Assembly (NCBI GenBank): GCA_965212125.1 | Contig: OZ243045.1 | Span: 1,736,001 to 1,800,000, forward strand | DNA: 64,000 bases | From: CAYRJD01 sp965212125 | GTDB taxonomy: Bacteria; Actinomycetota; Acidimicrobiia; Acidimicrobiales; Poriferisodalaceae | Direction: 5' to 3' | Program-made: the position numbers and the translations under genes | Notes under the pieces: generated by a model | The model's database searches: none | Told to the model about the DNA's origin: nothing | The model's input: only the letters and a program-made list of their open reading frames with translations | Shown: one piece after another, positions 1 to 11,170 of the stretch | How the letters are laid out: each line of letters begins with the position of its first letter | How positions within the stretch are numbered: the stretch's first letter is position 1

Positions 1-1750
1 CTACCAGCGCGGACTCAACCTCGGTGGTGGAGATGCGGTGGCCGGACACGTTCATCACGTCATCAACCCGCCCCAGCAGCCAGAGGTAGCCGTCGGCATC
101 GATCTTGGCGCCGTCGCCGGCGAAATAGCGACCGGGGTAGGTGCTCCAGTAGGTCTCTTTGTAGCGCTCCGGGTCGCCCCAGATGCCGCGCAGCATGCCG
201 GGCCAGGGTTCGGTGATGGTGAGGTAGCCGCCGCCTTGCGTGATGGGATCGCCGGCGTCGCTAACTAGCTCGACTGAGATGCCGGGCAGGGCGTGGGTGG
301 CCGAGCCGGGCTTGGTGGTGGTGACGCCGGGCAGCGGGGTGATCATGTGGCCGCCGGTTTCGGTCTGCCACCAGGTGTCCACGATCGGGCAGTTGCCGCC
401 ACCGATGTGGTGGTGGTACCACATCCACGCTTCGGGATTGATCGGCTCGCCGACGGTGCCGAGCACGCGCAGCGACGACAGGTCGTGTCTTGCCACCTCG
501 TCTGCGCCCCACTTCATAAAGGTGCGGATGGCGGTCGGGGCGGTGTAAAGCTGGGTCACGCCGTAGCGGCTGATGATGTCCCAGAGGCGATCTTTGGGCC
601 AGTTGGCGCGGTCGCCAGTGCGGAACTCCGGGCGAGGGGTGTCGGGCGTGCCTTCGTAGATGACGGAGCTGGCGCCGTTGGCGAGCGGGCCGTACACGAT
701 GTAGCTGTGTCCCGTTACCCAGCCGATGTCGGCGGCGCACCAGTACACGTCGGTGTCGGGGCGGAGGTCGAACACGTAGCGATGCGTGAAGGCGACTTGC
801 GTTAGGTAGCCGCCGGTGGTGTGCATGATGCCCTTGGGTTTAGCGGTGGTGCCGGACGTGTAGAGCAGGTAGAGCAGGTCTTCGGAGTCCATGTGCTCGG
901 GCGGGCAGTCGGCGGCGATGGTCGGGTCGGCCATCAGGTCGTGGTACCAGTGATCGGTTTGGTCGTTCCAGGCGGTGCTGCTGTCGGTGCCAGCGGCGGT
1001 GGCGGTGCCAGCGCCAGCGCCGATGCGGCGCACCACGACGACGTTTTCGATGGAGTCGGTGGCTGCCACTGCGGCGTCGGCGGTGGGCTTGAGCGGGAAG
1101 GGTTCGCCGCGGCGATAGCCACCGTCGGCGGTGATTAGCAGTTTGGCGCCAGCGTCGGAAATCCGATCCGACAGGGAGTCTGCGCTGAAGCCGCCGAACA
1201 CGACTGAGTGGGCGGCACCGATGCGTGCGCACGCCAGCATCGCCACCGCAAGCTCCGGGATCATCGGCAGATAGATGCAGACTCGGTCGCCGCGGGCGGT
1301 GCCGAGTTTTTTCAGCACGTTGGCGAAGCGGCTGACTTCGTCTAGCAGGTCGGCGTAGGTGATCGTGCGGGTGTCGCCGGGTTCGCCCTCCCACCAGAAC
1401 GCAACCTTGTCGCCCCGGCCGGCTTCAACGTGGCGGTCGAGGCAGTTGTAGGAGACGTTTAGTTTGCCGCCGACGAACCATTTGGCGAAGGGTAGATCCC
1501 AGCTGAGGGTGGTTTCGAAGTCTTGGAACCAACTGACGTGTTCGCGGGCTTGGCGTGCCCAGAAGGCCAGGCGGTCGGCGGCGGCTTCGTCGTAGAGGGA
1601 GCGGTCGGTGGTTAGGGCGTTGGCGGCGAAGTGTGCCGGCGGCGCAAAGGTGCGGCCTTCTTCGTAGTAGTCCTCGATGGTGGCGGGTGGCTGGGCGGGT
1701 GGCACGGCCGGCTCGTTTGGTTCGTTTGGTTGCGGCTTGTCTTTTGGCAC
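1..1750 (-). CDS. acs: Acetyl-CoA synthetase, C-terminus cut by window edge
   Basis: AMP-forming acetate:CoA ligase, which turns acetate, ATP and CoA into acetyl-CoA in the cytoplasm. About 583 residues are visible; the family is usually near 650, so roughly the last 70 lie outside the window. Translating the minus strand gives the ATP-binding motif TSGTTAKPKG near residue 295, the aromatic stretch DTWWQTETGG near residue 420, and the hinge motif GRVDDVMNVSGHR close to the edge. The first ~25 residues are a Pro/Asn/Glu-rich tail. I chose a GTG start at 1750 because AAAGGGGG lies about 8 bases upstream. It is the last gene of the long minus-strand run and follows the MidA gene after a 43-bp gap. 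Family identity is clear. Confidence 0.95.
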   Translation of the reverse strand, partial: MPKDKPQPNEPNEPAVPPAQPPATIEDYYEEGRTFAPPAHFAANALTTDRSLYDEAAADRLAFWARQAREHVSWFQDFETTLSWDLPFAKWFVGGKLNVSYNCLDRHVEAGRGDKVAFWWEGEPGDTRTITYADLLDEVSRFANVLKKLGTARGDRVCIYLPMIPELAVAMLACARIGAAHSVVFGGFSADSLSDRISDAGAKLLITADGGYRRGEPFPLKPTADAAVAATDSIENVVVVRRIGAGAGTATAAGTDSSTAWNDQTDHWYHDLMADPTIAADCPPEHMDSEDLLYLLYTSGTTAKPKGIMHTTGGYLTQVAFTHRYVFDLRPDTDVYWCAADIGWVTGHSYIVYGPLANGASSVIYEGTPDTPRPEFRTGDRANWPKDRLWDIISRYGVTQLYTAPTAIRTFMKWGADEVARHDLSSLRVLGTVGEPINPEAWMWYHHHIGGGNCPIVDTWWQTETGGHMITPLPGVTTTKPGSATHALPGISVELVSDAGDPITQGGGYLTITEPWPGMLRGIWGDPERYKETYWSTYPGRYFAGDGAKIDADGYLWLLGRVDDVMNVSGHRISTTEVESALV

Positions 1751-1793
1751 GGTTGTCGCCCCCTTTTGATTGTGGCGTGGTTGTTGCGGCCAG

Positions 1794-3194
1794 CTACTGC
1801 GGCTGGGTCGGTGTTGGCGGCTGGGTGGGCGGCGGCTGGGTCGGTGCTGGCGGCGGGGCGGGTGGCACGGCCGGCTCAGTCGACACGTGCCATTCAGCCA
1901 CCCAAAAGCTACCCAGCCCGGCCGGGTTAGTTAGATCGCCAGCCTCATCTAGCAGGGCGCGGCTTCGTAAGACTTCGTCGGCGGGTGCGGTGCGTTGGAA
2001 CTGCCAGCTGTGGCGGGCGTCGTCGGTGAATTCTCGCAGCCCGTTTTCGATTAGCCAGTCGGTTTGGACGGTGAGCCTGTAGCCGGCCGGGAGCTGATCG
2101 AACGCCACGTCGCAGGTGATGTCGTGGTTGGTGTGGGGTTCGCCGGTGGTGCGGGCGATGTTGCGGCGGTGCTGGGAATAGGTGCGCAGCCAGCCAGTCA
2201 TGGTGCGTTGCGATAGCTCGGTGGTGGTGGTGCAGCCGTAGTCAATGAGCAGCAGGCGGCCGGCGCTGGTTGCGACGGGCCCGGTGTTAGTTGCGGTTGA
2301 GTCGCCAGAATCTGCCGAGTCGGTGAGCTTCGCTTGCTCCTCTGCTAGTGCCGCGCTTTCCTCTGCCAGCTTCGCGCTGTCCCACTCGTCCGTGGTGGTT
2401 GATTTGGTGGCGATCACCTGCAGCGCTCGGCGCACCCAGACCGCGGCCTGCACCTGCAGCGGAATGCGCATACCGACTGGCGCATCGGGCAGCAACCGAT
2501 CTGCCATTTGCGCGACTAGCGGCGGGGCGGGTTGAAAAGACTCAGCCAGCGCGAGGTGGGTTGGGCTGTCGGGGTCGGCGCTGGCGCTATCTGCGGCTGG
2601 GTCGGCGGGCGTCACGTACAACTCTTGCCAGCCATCTTGGGTGCGTTCAACGATGCGCACTGCAATATTGTCCAGCAGTTCGTTTGCCATCACAACCATC
2701 CCCAACCGCCGCGGCGCAACATCTGGCTCAAACCCCGGCATCTCGTACCAGCTCAACCTGGTCGGCAAGTCTTGGGCGACATCAATGGGAACGTTGGCTT
2801 CAGCCGACAGATCCGACAGCCGATTGAGCGCGTCGCTGCGGTTGATCGGCGAACGCTCGACCATCAGGTAATGCAGGCTTTCCAAACACTCGGGCTTGGC
2901 CTCTATCACCGCCTTGCACAGAGTGCCGACGCCGGCGCCCGCCTCTATCACCACAAACCGTTCGGGCTGTTCTAGCTGGTGCCAGGTTTCGTCCAGATAC
3001 CGGGCGATGCAGCGACCCAACAAGGCGCCGCGCTCAGGTGAGGTTCCGAAGTCGCCGTGGTGCATGCCGGGCCGCCCGCCCTGGGTGTAAAACCCGGCTG
3101 CGCCGTAGAGGGCGTCATCCATGTAGCGGTCAAACCGAACCGGCTGCCCGGGCGGTGTTGGCGCGGGTGGCGCGGGAGATGCAGGAGGTGGCAT
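1794..3194 (-). CDS. midA: MidA/NDUFAF7-family SAM-dependent methyltransferase
   Basis: 466-residue class I methyltransferase of the DUF185/COG1565 group. The opening DRYMDDALYGAAGFY (about residues 22-36) is the family N-terminal signature, EAGAGVGTL near residue 85 is the SAM-binding glycine loop, and ANELLDNI near 170 matches the conserved NE..D motif. The mitochondrial relative NDUFAF7 dimethylates an arginine of complex I subunit NDUFS2 (the NuoD homologue) and is needed for complex I assembly. Here the gene directly follows nuoN of the 11-subunit complex I operon (48-bp gap), so complex I maturation is the natural inference. An Asp/Ser/Glu-rich insertion sits near the middle, and the C-terminus is a Pro/Gln/Thr repeat tail. 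Family is sure; substrate is inferred. Confidence 0.88.
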   Translation of the reverse strand: MPPPASPAPPAPTPPGQPVRFDRYMDDALYGAAGFYTQGGRPGMHHGDFGTSPERGALLGRCIARYLDETWHQLEQPERFVVIEAGAGVGTLCKAVIEAKPECLESLHYLMVERSPINRSDALNRLSDLSAEANVPIDVAQDLPTRLSWYEMPGFEPDVAPRRLGMVVMANELLDNIAVRIVERTQDGWQELYVTPADPAADSASADPDSPTHLALAESFQPAPPLVAQMADRLLPDAPVGMRIPLQVQAAVWVRRALQVIATKSTTTDEWDSAKLAEESAALAEEQAKLTDSADSGDSTATNTGPVATSAGRLLLIDYGCTTTTELSQRTMTGWLRTYSQHRRNIARTTGEPHTNHDITCDVAFDQLPAGYRLTVQTDWLIENGLREFTDDARHSWQFQRTAPADEVLRSRALLDEAGDLTNPAGLGSFWVAEWHVSTEPAVPPAPPPAPTQPPPTQPPTPTQPQ

Positions 3195-3242
3195 GTGCCC
3201 GCCAGTACCCAGTCCCAGTGCGGCTAGCTATCCGATTGCTAG

Positions 3243-4730
3243 CTACCCGCCGAAGGTAGCTAGCACCGACAGCTGGCCGAAGTGGCCGATCAGCTGCGGG
3301 AAGATTCCAAACGCCAGCGTTGCCAGCGCCGTGATTGACAACGCCACCGTCAAGGCGGACGGCACCGTCAGAGGCGTGCCGTCGTCGTACTCGCTGGCAC
3401 GCTCAAACCACATCGGCACCAAAATCCGTGCGTAGTAGCCGATCGCTATGACCGTGTTGACCGCCACCACCACCGCCAGCACCGACGCCGCGGGTGTGCC
3501 CGCATCTAGCAGAGCACGGAAGATGCCGAACTTGGCGAACCAACCGCCGGCGGGCGGCACTCCCGCCAGCGCCGCCAAGAACAACGTCATCAAAACTGCC
3601 AGACCGGGGGCGTAGCTAAACAGGCCCTTGTAGCTGTCTATTTCGCCGGAGCGGGTGCGGCGGGCGACAGCTAGCACCACCGTGAACGCGCCCAGGTTCA
3701 TAAACGCGTAGATCAGCAGATAGATGACCACCGCTTCGACGGCGCGGTCGGGTGTGTCGGACGCCACCGCAAACGGCACCAGCATGAACCCGCCTTGCGC
3801 CACGCCGGAGTAGGCGAGCAGTCGCACGATGTTGGTTTGGCGCAGGGCGATGAGGTTGCCGACCGTCATCGTGACGGCGGAGAGCACCCAGAAAAATGGT
3901 TCCACCACGTCGTCGCGGCTGAGGAACGCAACGAACACCAGCTGCAGCAGCGCGATCATGCCGGCGGCTTTGGACGCCACCGCCAAGAATGCGGTTACCG
4001 GGGTGGGGGCGCCTTGGTAGGTGTCGGGCGCCCAGGTGTGGAACGGCACGGCGGATACCTTGAACGCAAACCCCAGCAGCACGAACAGCACCGCAATAAT
4101 GACGACCGGATCTGACGCGCTTTCCAGGCTGAGTGCGGCGGCTATTTCGTTGAACCCGGTGCTGCCGACCACGCCGAACACCAGCGACATGCCATAGAGC
4201 ATCACCGCGCTGGCGAACACGCCCATCAGGTAGTACTTCAGGCCGGCTTCGTTTGAGCGCGGCCCGCCCTTGCGCCAGGCGGCGAGCATGTATGCCGGGA
4301 TGGACAGCAGTTCGAGCGCTACGAACACGCTCACCAGGTCGCGTGAGCTAGCCATCATCACCATGCCGAGCAGCGACGACAGCAGCAGCGTGTAGTACTC
4401 GTTTTCGTAGTAGTCGCCGTCGCGGATGTAGTTCACCGACATCAGCACGACGAGGTAGCCGACCGCTAGGAACATCGCTTTGATGACCAGCGCGAAGTCG
4501 TCTACTACATAGGCGCCGCCGAACATTGAGCGGTCGGTGCCGTCGATGGCGAGCGTCAAGACCGGCAGCAGCGACGCCAGCAAGCCGATGCCAGCGATGG
4601 TGGGCATGAGGCGCTTGACGCGATCGTCAAAGACGATGTCGGCGACGGTTATCAGCGTGCCGACTCCCAGCAGCGTTAGCTCTGGGGCTAGCGCGTGCCA
4701 GTCGAGCGCTGGGCGGATGAAGTCGATCAT
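3243..4730 (-). CDS. nuoN: NADH-quinone oxidoreductase subunit N, 11-subunit set
   Basis: Antiporter-like proton-pumping subunit of the complex I membrane arm, 495 residues, polytopic throughout. The expected ionisable residues are present: Glu140 in VALELLSIP, Lys224 in GFAFKVSAVPFH, and a distal Lys near 400 in GWFAKFGIF. It is the last nuo gene of the first operon, 21 bp after nuoM, and is followed by midA. It differs clearly from the second nuoN (14235-15908), which carries a long loop insertion, so the two sets are not a recent duplication. Confidence 0.95.
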   Translation of the reverse strand: MIDFIRPALDWHALAPELTLLGVGTLITVADIVFDDRVKRLMPTIAGIGLLASLLPVLTLAIDGTDRSMFGGAYVVDDFALVIKAMFLAVGYLVVLMSVNYIRDGDYYENEYYTLLLSSLLGMVMMASSRDLVSVFVALELLSIPAYMLAAWRKGGPRSNEAGLKYYLMGVFASAVMLYGMSLVFGVVGSTGFNEIAAALSLESASDPVVIIAVLFVLLGFAFKVSAVPFHTWAPDTYQGAPTPVTAFLAVASKAAGMIALLQLVFVAFLSRDDVVEPFFWVLSAVTMTVGNLIALRQTNIVRLLAYSGVAQGGFMLVPFAVASDTPDRAVEAVVIYLLIYAFMNLGAFTVVLAVARRTRSGEIDSYKGLFSYAPGLAVLMTLFLAALAGVPPAGGWFAKFGIFRALLDAGTPAASVLAVVVAVNTVIAIGYYARILVPMWFERASEYDDGTPLTVPSALTVALSITALATLAFGIFPQLIGHFGQLSVLATFGG

Positions 4731-4751
4731 GGGCTAGTTGCGGGTTCCTGC

Positions 4752-6344
4752 TTAGCCTGCGCCGGCCGCCGCGCCGCCAGCCGAGGCGGAGCTAACGGCG
4801 GTTTCAACGCTTGATGTGATCGTGGTGACGACGCCGTCGGTGAGGTTGAGTATCAGGTTGGGCCAGACGCCGAACAGCACCATTCCAACGACCAGCGGCG
4901 CCCACGCCATCCATTCGAATTTGTTGACGTCGGCTATTTCGTGGTCTTTCCATTCTGCGCTGTGATCGCCGAAGGTGGTGCGTTGGTAGAGCCACAGCAG
5001 ATAGCCGGCGGCGAACACGGTGCCGACCGCGGCGACCACCATGAACGTGCGGAACAGCGCTTCGGACAGATCCGCCCCGGGGTTGTACACCGACAAGATG
5101 GCTAAGAACTCACCCCAAAATCCGGCGAGGCCGGGCAGGCCGAGCGATGCCATGGCGGTGATGCCGAGCAGCCAGCCCATGCGTGGCGCCAGCTTGAGCA
5201 ATCCGCCGAGGCGGGAGATTTCCAGGGTGTGGAAGCGGTCTTTTATTGACCCCGCCATGAAGAACAGCAGGCCGGTGATGATGCCGTGGGCGACCATTCC
5301 GAATACCGCCGCGTTGAGGCCGAAGTCTGTGAGCGATGCGATGCCGAGCATGACGAAGCCCATGTGCGCGACCGACGAGAATGCGATCAGGCGTTTCATG
5401 TCGGTTTGCGCCAGGCAACAGAGCGCGCCGTAGATGATGCCGATGACCGCCAGCAGCCCGATCCAGGGCGCCCAGGCTCGCGCGGCTTCGGGGAGAATCG
5501 GGATGGCGATGCGCACGAATCCGTAGGTGCCGAGCTTTAGCAGCACGGCCGCCAGGATGACCGAGCCGACGGTTGGCGCTTCGGTGTGGGCGTCGGGCAG
5601 CCAGGTGTGGAACGGGAATATTGGCACCTTGATGCCGAAGCCCATGAACAGCCCGGCGAAGACCCAAACCTGCGTTGCGGTAACGATGCCTTGGCCGGCG
5701 GCGTTGGATAGCGCTCGCATGTCGAACGTTGCCAGCGCGGCGCCGGATGCGTCTTTGGCGAGGAAGAACAGCGCGAGGAACGAGATGATCATCAGCGCCG
5801 AGCCGAACAGCGTGTAGAGGAAAAACTTCATTGACGCGTAGCGGCGGTTTTCGCCGCCCCAGACGCCGATGAGGAAATACATCGGCAACAGCACGACCTC
5901 GAAAAACACAAAGAACAGGATTAGGTCGTGCGCTACGAACGTGCCGTTCATCCCGGTGGCTAGCACGAGTATCAGCATTAGGAATGCCTTGGCGTTGCCG
6001 GGTTCGGGGATGTGGTTCCAGCTGTAGATGATGCACAGCGGAACGATCGCCAGCGTGAGCGCGAGCAGCGGGAGCGAGAGTCCGTCAACGGCGAGAATGA
6101 ATCGGCTGTTGATGACGTCGATCCAGCTTTTGTCAACGACGAACTGCAGCTGCCCGGACGCCCCGTAGTCGAAGGCGAACAGCAGGTACACGCCAGCGCC
6201 GAGCGCAGCTAGCGATGCGATCAGTGCGACTGCTTTTAGCTCTGTCTCACGGGCGCGGGGCATCGCCATCATCACTATTACGCCGACGATGGGCAGAAAA
6301 ACCGCCAAAGGCAGCACCCAGGCGTCAAATCCTGTTGCGTCCAC
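4752..6344 (-). CDS. nuoM: NADH-quinone oxidoreductase subunit M, 11-subunit set
   Basis: Antiporter-like membrane subunit of complex I, 530 residues. Key pump residues are visible: Glu149 in FFEVVLLPMY, Lys239 in GFGIKVPIFPFH, and a distal Glu in GFWGEFLAI, the NuoM hallmark where NuoL and NuoN have Lys. The start is GTG at 6344 with GGGAG about 9 bases upstream. It lies between nuoL (104-bp gap) and nuoN (21-bp gap). The last ~20 residues are an Ala/Gly-rich tail. Confidence 0.95.
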   Translation of the reverse strand: MDATGFDAWVLPLAVFLPIVGVIVMMAMPRARETELKAVALIASLAALGAGVYLLFAFDYGASGQLQFVVDKSWIDVINSRFILAVDGLSLPLLALTLAIVPLCIIYSWNHIPEPGNAKAFLMLILVLATGMNGTFVAHDLILFFVFFEVVLLPMYFLIGVWGGENRRYASMKFFLYTLFGSALMIISFLALFFLAKDASGAALATFDMRALSNAAGQGIVTATQVWVFAGLFMGFGIKVPIFPFHTWLPDAHTEAPTVGSVILAAVLLKLGTYGFVRIAIPILPEAARAWAPWIGLLAVIGIIYGALCCLAQTDMKRLIAFSSVAHMGFVMLGIASLTDFGLNAAVFGMVAHGIITGLLFFMAGSIKDRFHTLEISRLGGLLKLAPRMGWLLGITAMASLGLPGLAGFWGEFLAILSVYNPGADLSEALFRTFMVVAAVGTVFAAGYLLWLYQRTTFGDHSAEWKDHEIADVNKFEWMAWAPLVVGMVLFGVWPNLILNLTDGVVTTITSSVETAVSSASAGGAAAGAG

Positions 6345-6416
6345 TTATTGAGCTCCCTCTTGCTTGTTTGCGGGCTGCGTGCCCGCTGGTTGTTTTTGAT
6401 TGGTTGGGTTTGGGTT

Positions 6417-6448
6417 GCGGCGGATCACAGCCGCGGCGTGGCGGCGGA

Positions 6449-6455
<7 letters not shown>
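6417..6455. repeat. Direct repeat of a perfect 15-mer after nuoL
   Basis: The 15-mer GCGGCGGATCACAGC occurs at 6417-6431 and again at 6441-6455, offset by 24 bp. The second copy overlaps the nuoL stop codon; the first lies in the nuoL-nuoM gap, which is unusually long (104 bp) for this operon. The rest of the gap shows no gene. Confidence 0.7.
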
Positions 6456-8677
<2,222 letters not shown>

Positions 8678-8687
8678 CTGCGCGGCC

Positions 8688-8987
8688 TCAGCCCTTCATC
8701 AGGTCGAACTCGTCAACCGCAATGGTTGAGCGGTTGCGATAAAGCAGCAGAACGATGGCGAGGCCGACGCCTACTTCGGCCGCTGCGACCGCAATAATAA
8801 ACAGCGCAAAAACCTGGCCCGACACGACGTCGTGTTGAACGCCGAACACGACCAGGTTGATGTTTACCGCGTTGAGCATCAGCTCGATAGACATCAGCAC
8901 CAGCACGGCGTTGCGGCGCGCAAGCACGCCGTAAACACCGGTCGCAAACAACACCGCGCCGAGCAGCAGAAACTGATTTAGAAGCAT
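8688..8987 (-). CDS. nuoK: NADH-quinone oxidoreductase subunit K, 11-subunit set
   Basis: Small three-helix membrane subunit, 99 residues, normal family length. It has both buried glutamates needed for proton transfer: the one in MSIELMLNAVN (about residue 34) and the one in AAAEVGVGLA (about 70). Its start overlaps the nuoJ stop by one base (TGATG), so translation is probably coupled. The position between nuoJ and nuoL is the standard order. Confidence 0.95.
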   Translation of the reverse strand: MLLNQFLLLGAVLFATGVYGVLARRNAVLVLMSIELMLNAVNINLVVFGVQHDVVSGQVFALFIIAVAAAEVGVGLAIVLLLYRNRSTIAVDEFDLMKG

Positions 8988-9481
8988 CAGTCTCGCCGAG
9001 CCAACACGATGGCGCCGATTAGGGCGGCGAGCAGCAACACCGACACTGCTTCAAACGGAATGATGTAGTCGGAAAATACGGAGTCCGCCACGTCGGATGT
9101 GCGGAACACGGTGGCGTCTTCGTTTAGTCGGGTGGTGCCGAAGCGATCCAGCAGCGCGTAAACCGTCACCCCTCCCAGCCCGAGCGCGACCAACGCCGCT
9201 ATCGGCCACTGAGTGCCGGTCATTTTGGCGACGCGTCCGAGCGGCGCGCGGGTGAGCATGATGCCGAACAAGAACAGCACCATCACCGCGCCGACGTAAA
9301 TCAGAACTTGGGTGGTGGCGATGAACTCAGCGGTGAGCACGACGTATTGGGCGCCGAGTCCGGCCAGCACGGCGACAAGGTAGAGCGCGGCGTGTACGAC
9401 GTTGCGGGTGGTGACCATCCGCAGGGCGGCGATCACTACCACAGCCGCGATGATTCCGAAAGCGATGTTTTGAGCGACCAT
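8987..9481 (-). CDS. nuoJ: NADH-quinone oxidoreductase subunit J, 11-subunit set
   Basis: Five-helix membrane subunit of complex I, 164 residues. The TM3 segment, where NuoJ forms its pi-bulge, is recognisable in QVLIYVGAVMVLFLF near residues 60-75. ATG start at 9481, three bases after the nuoI stop; overlaps nuoK by one base. Typical length and order. Confidence 0.93.
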   Translation of the reverse strand: MVAQNIAFGIIAAVVVIAALRMVTTRNVVHAALYLVAVLAGLGAQYVVLTAEFIATTQVLIYVGAVMVLFLFGIMLTRAPLGRVAKMTGTQWPIAALVALGLGGVTVYALLDRFGTTRLNEDATVFRTSDVADSVFSDYIIPFEAVSVLLLAALIGAIVLARRD

Positions 9482-9484
9482 GGA

Positions 9485-10138
9485 TTAGTTGGCGGCCGGG
9501 TTGGCGGTGGGCGCGGCGGTGGTGGGCGCGGCCGGGTCGGCAGGCGCGGCCGGATCGGCTAGTTGGCGGCGCTCCGGGAAACCGCCGTCGGGAATGTCCG
9601 GCACCTTGCGCACCTTTTGGTCTGAGCCGGGTTCGTAATCTCTGAACGCCGGGACGGTCTCCATCCACTCCCCCAACCGCACGCGGTCGTGCAGCAGGTC
9701 GGTGATGTGCGGCTGGCTGTATTCATATTCCGGCGACCAGAACAGCGCATCAAACGGGCACACCTCAACGCAGATGCCGCAATACATGCAGAGCGCGTAA
9801 TCGATGTCAAACCGGTCAACCAGATTGACGTTGCGCACCGCACCACCGGCCCGGCGCGGCGGCGCCTTCACCTTGTGGCCCTCTATATATATGCACCAGT
9901 CGGGGCAGGAGCGGGCGCAGAGCATGCAGGCGGTGCAGTTGTCTTCGTGCAGCGCAATGACGCCACGAGCACGGGTGGGCGGCGCTTCTTTTTCGTGCGG
10001 ATACTGAACGGTGACCGCGCCCTTCTGCGGGGCGGGGATGAGGGTCTTGATGCCGCGCCGCGGGAAGATGGTGCGCAGTGCGGTGCGGGCGGTGACGCTG
10101 AGGCCTTTTATTACTCCGGGTAGTCGTAGTCCTGCCAT
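9485..10138 (-). CDS. nuoI: NADH-quinone oxidoreductase subunit I, 11-subunit set
   Basis: Peripheral-arm subunit carrying two [4Fe-4S] clusters (N6a and N6b) that pass electrons to NuoB. Both CxxCxxCxxxCP motifs are complete: Cys68/71/74/78 and Cys117/120/123/127. 217 residues with an Ala/Pro/Thr repeat tail over the last ~25. The ATG at 10138 directly follows the nuoH stop (TAAATG), the same junction as in the second operon. With nuoE, F and G absent from this set, NuoI would be the likely entry point for electrons from an unidentified donor such as reduced ferredoxin; that is inference. Confidence 0.94.
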   Translation of the reverse strand: MAGLRLPGVIKGLSVTARTALRTIFPRRGIKTLIPAPQKGAVTVQYPHEKEAPPTRARGVIALHEDNCTACMLCARSCPDWCIYIEGHKVKAPPRRAGGAVRNVNLVDRFDIDYALCMYCGICVEVCPFDALFWSPEYEYSQPHITDLLHDRVRLGEWMETVPAFRDYEPGSDQKVRKVPDIPDGGFPERRQLADPAAPADPAAPTTAAPTANPAAN

Positions 10139-11170
10139 TTAGAAAGCAACCTTTAGCACGCCGGTAGCGACGATATTGAGAAGCGAAATAGGAATGAGCA
10201 CCTTCCAGGCGAATTTTTGTAGTTGGTCTTCGCGCAGGCGTGGGTAGGTGAACCTGATCCAAAAGATGAACACGGCGATGACAAGGATCTTGACGAGCAT
10301 CACGACCGGGCCGATCACGTTCAAGACGTTGTCTTCGACGCCGAAGCCGGGCAGCCACCAGCCGCCCAAGAACATCACCGATGCGAGCGCGGCGAAGGCG
10401 AAGGCGGTGCCGAACTCGGCCATGAAAAACAGCAGGAAGCGGAAGCCGGTGTATTCAACGTGGAAGCCGCCGACCAGTTCGGTTTCGGCGACGGGCATGT
10501 CGAACGGCGTCTGCGTTAGTTCGGCTTGGGCGGCGATCATGAAGATCAAAAAGCCGAGAAACTGCGTGAGGATGAACGGGTTGCCGATGGCGCCCCAGCC
10601 GAAGATTTCGCCGGTCGCCTGGGCGGTGACGATGTCTTGCAGGTTGAGCGATCCGGCCTGGATCACCACGCCCATCACCGCCAGAATCAGCGGCAGCTCA
10701 TAGGCGATCAGCTGGCCGGCTGCCCGCAAGCCACCTAGCAGGGCGTACTTGTTGGCCGAGGCCCAGCCCGCCATCAGCACGCCCAGCACCGACAGCGACG
10801 ACACCGCCAGGGCGTAGAAGACGCCGGTGTCGAGGTTTTCCACGACCGCATCGGGGCCGGCCGGCAGCACCACATAAAGCAAAAACGTGGACGACAGCAC
10901 CACGATCGGCGCTAGGCGGAACACACGCCGATCGGCGGCGGCGGGGTGGATGTCTTCTTTTTGGAGGAACTTCACCGCCTCGGCGATGAGCTGCAGCGAG
11001 CCGTAGGGGCCGGTGTCGTTTGGTCCGAGTCGGCTTTGCATGAACGCCATCATCTTGAACAAGAACAGGTAAACGAGAACGAGCGAGGTGGTGGGGATGA
11101 CGATCAAAGCGACGATCAGCTTGATGCTGGTGGATTGCCAATAGACCAGGCTGAGCAGAGTTTCGCTCAT
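10139..11170 (-). CDS. nuoH: NADH-quinone oxidoreductase subunit H, 11-subunit set
   Basis: Heel subunit of the membrane arm that helps form the quinone tunnel, 343 residues. Recognisable parts are RLGPNDTGPYG, the loop KFLQKEDIHP, and TPFDMPVAETELVGGFHVEY with its acidic cluster. An upstream ATG at 11251 would add 27 residues inside nuoD; I chose the ATG at 11170 because it gives a normal N-terminus and an ATGA overlap with the nuoD stop. Confidence 0.95.
   Translation of the reverse strand: MSETLLSLVYWQSTSIKLIVALIVIPTTSLVLVYLFLFKMMAFMQSRLGPNDTGPYGSLQLIAEAVKFLQKEDIHPAAADRRVFRLAPIVVLSSTFLLYVVLPAGPDAVVENLDTGVFYALAVSSLSVLGVLMAGWASANKYALLGGLRAAGQLIAYELPLILAVMGVVIQAGSLNLQDIVTAQATGEIFGWGAIGNPFILTQFLGFLIFMIAAQAELTQTPFDMPVAETELVGGFHVEYTGFRFLLFFMAEFGTAFAFAALASVMFLGGWWLPGFGVEDNVLNVIGPVVMLVKILVIAVFIFWIRFTYPRLREDQLQKFAWKVLIPISLLNIVATGVLKVAF

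Noticed and set aside
5110..6036. 308-codon second frame inside nuoM on the same strand
   Set aside because: Out-of-phase shadow with Arg/His-rich composition; nuoM is complete in the other frame.
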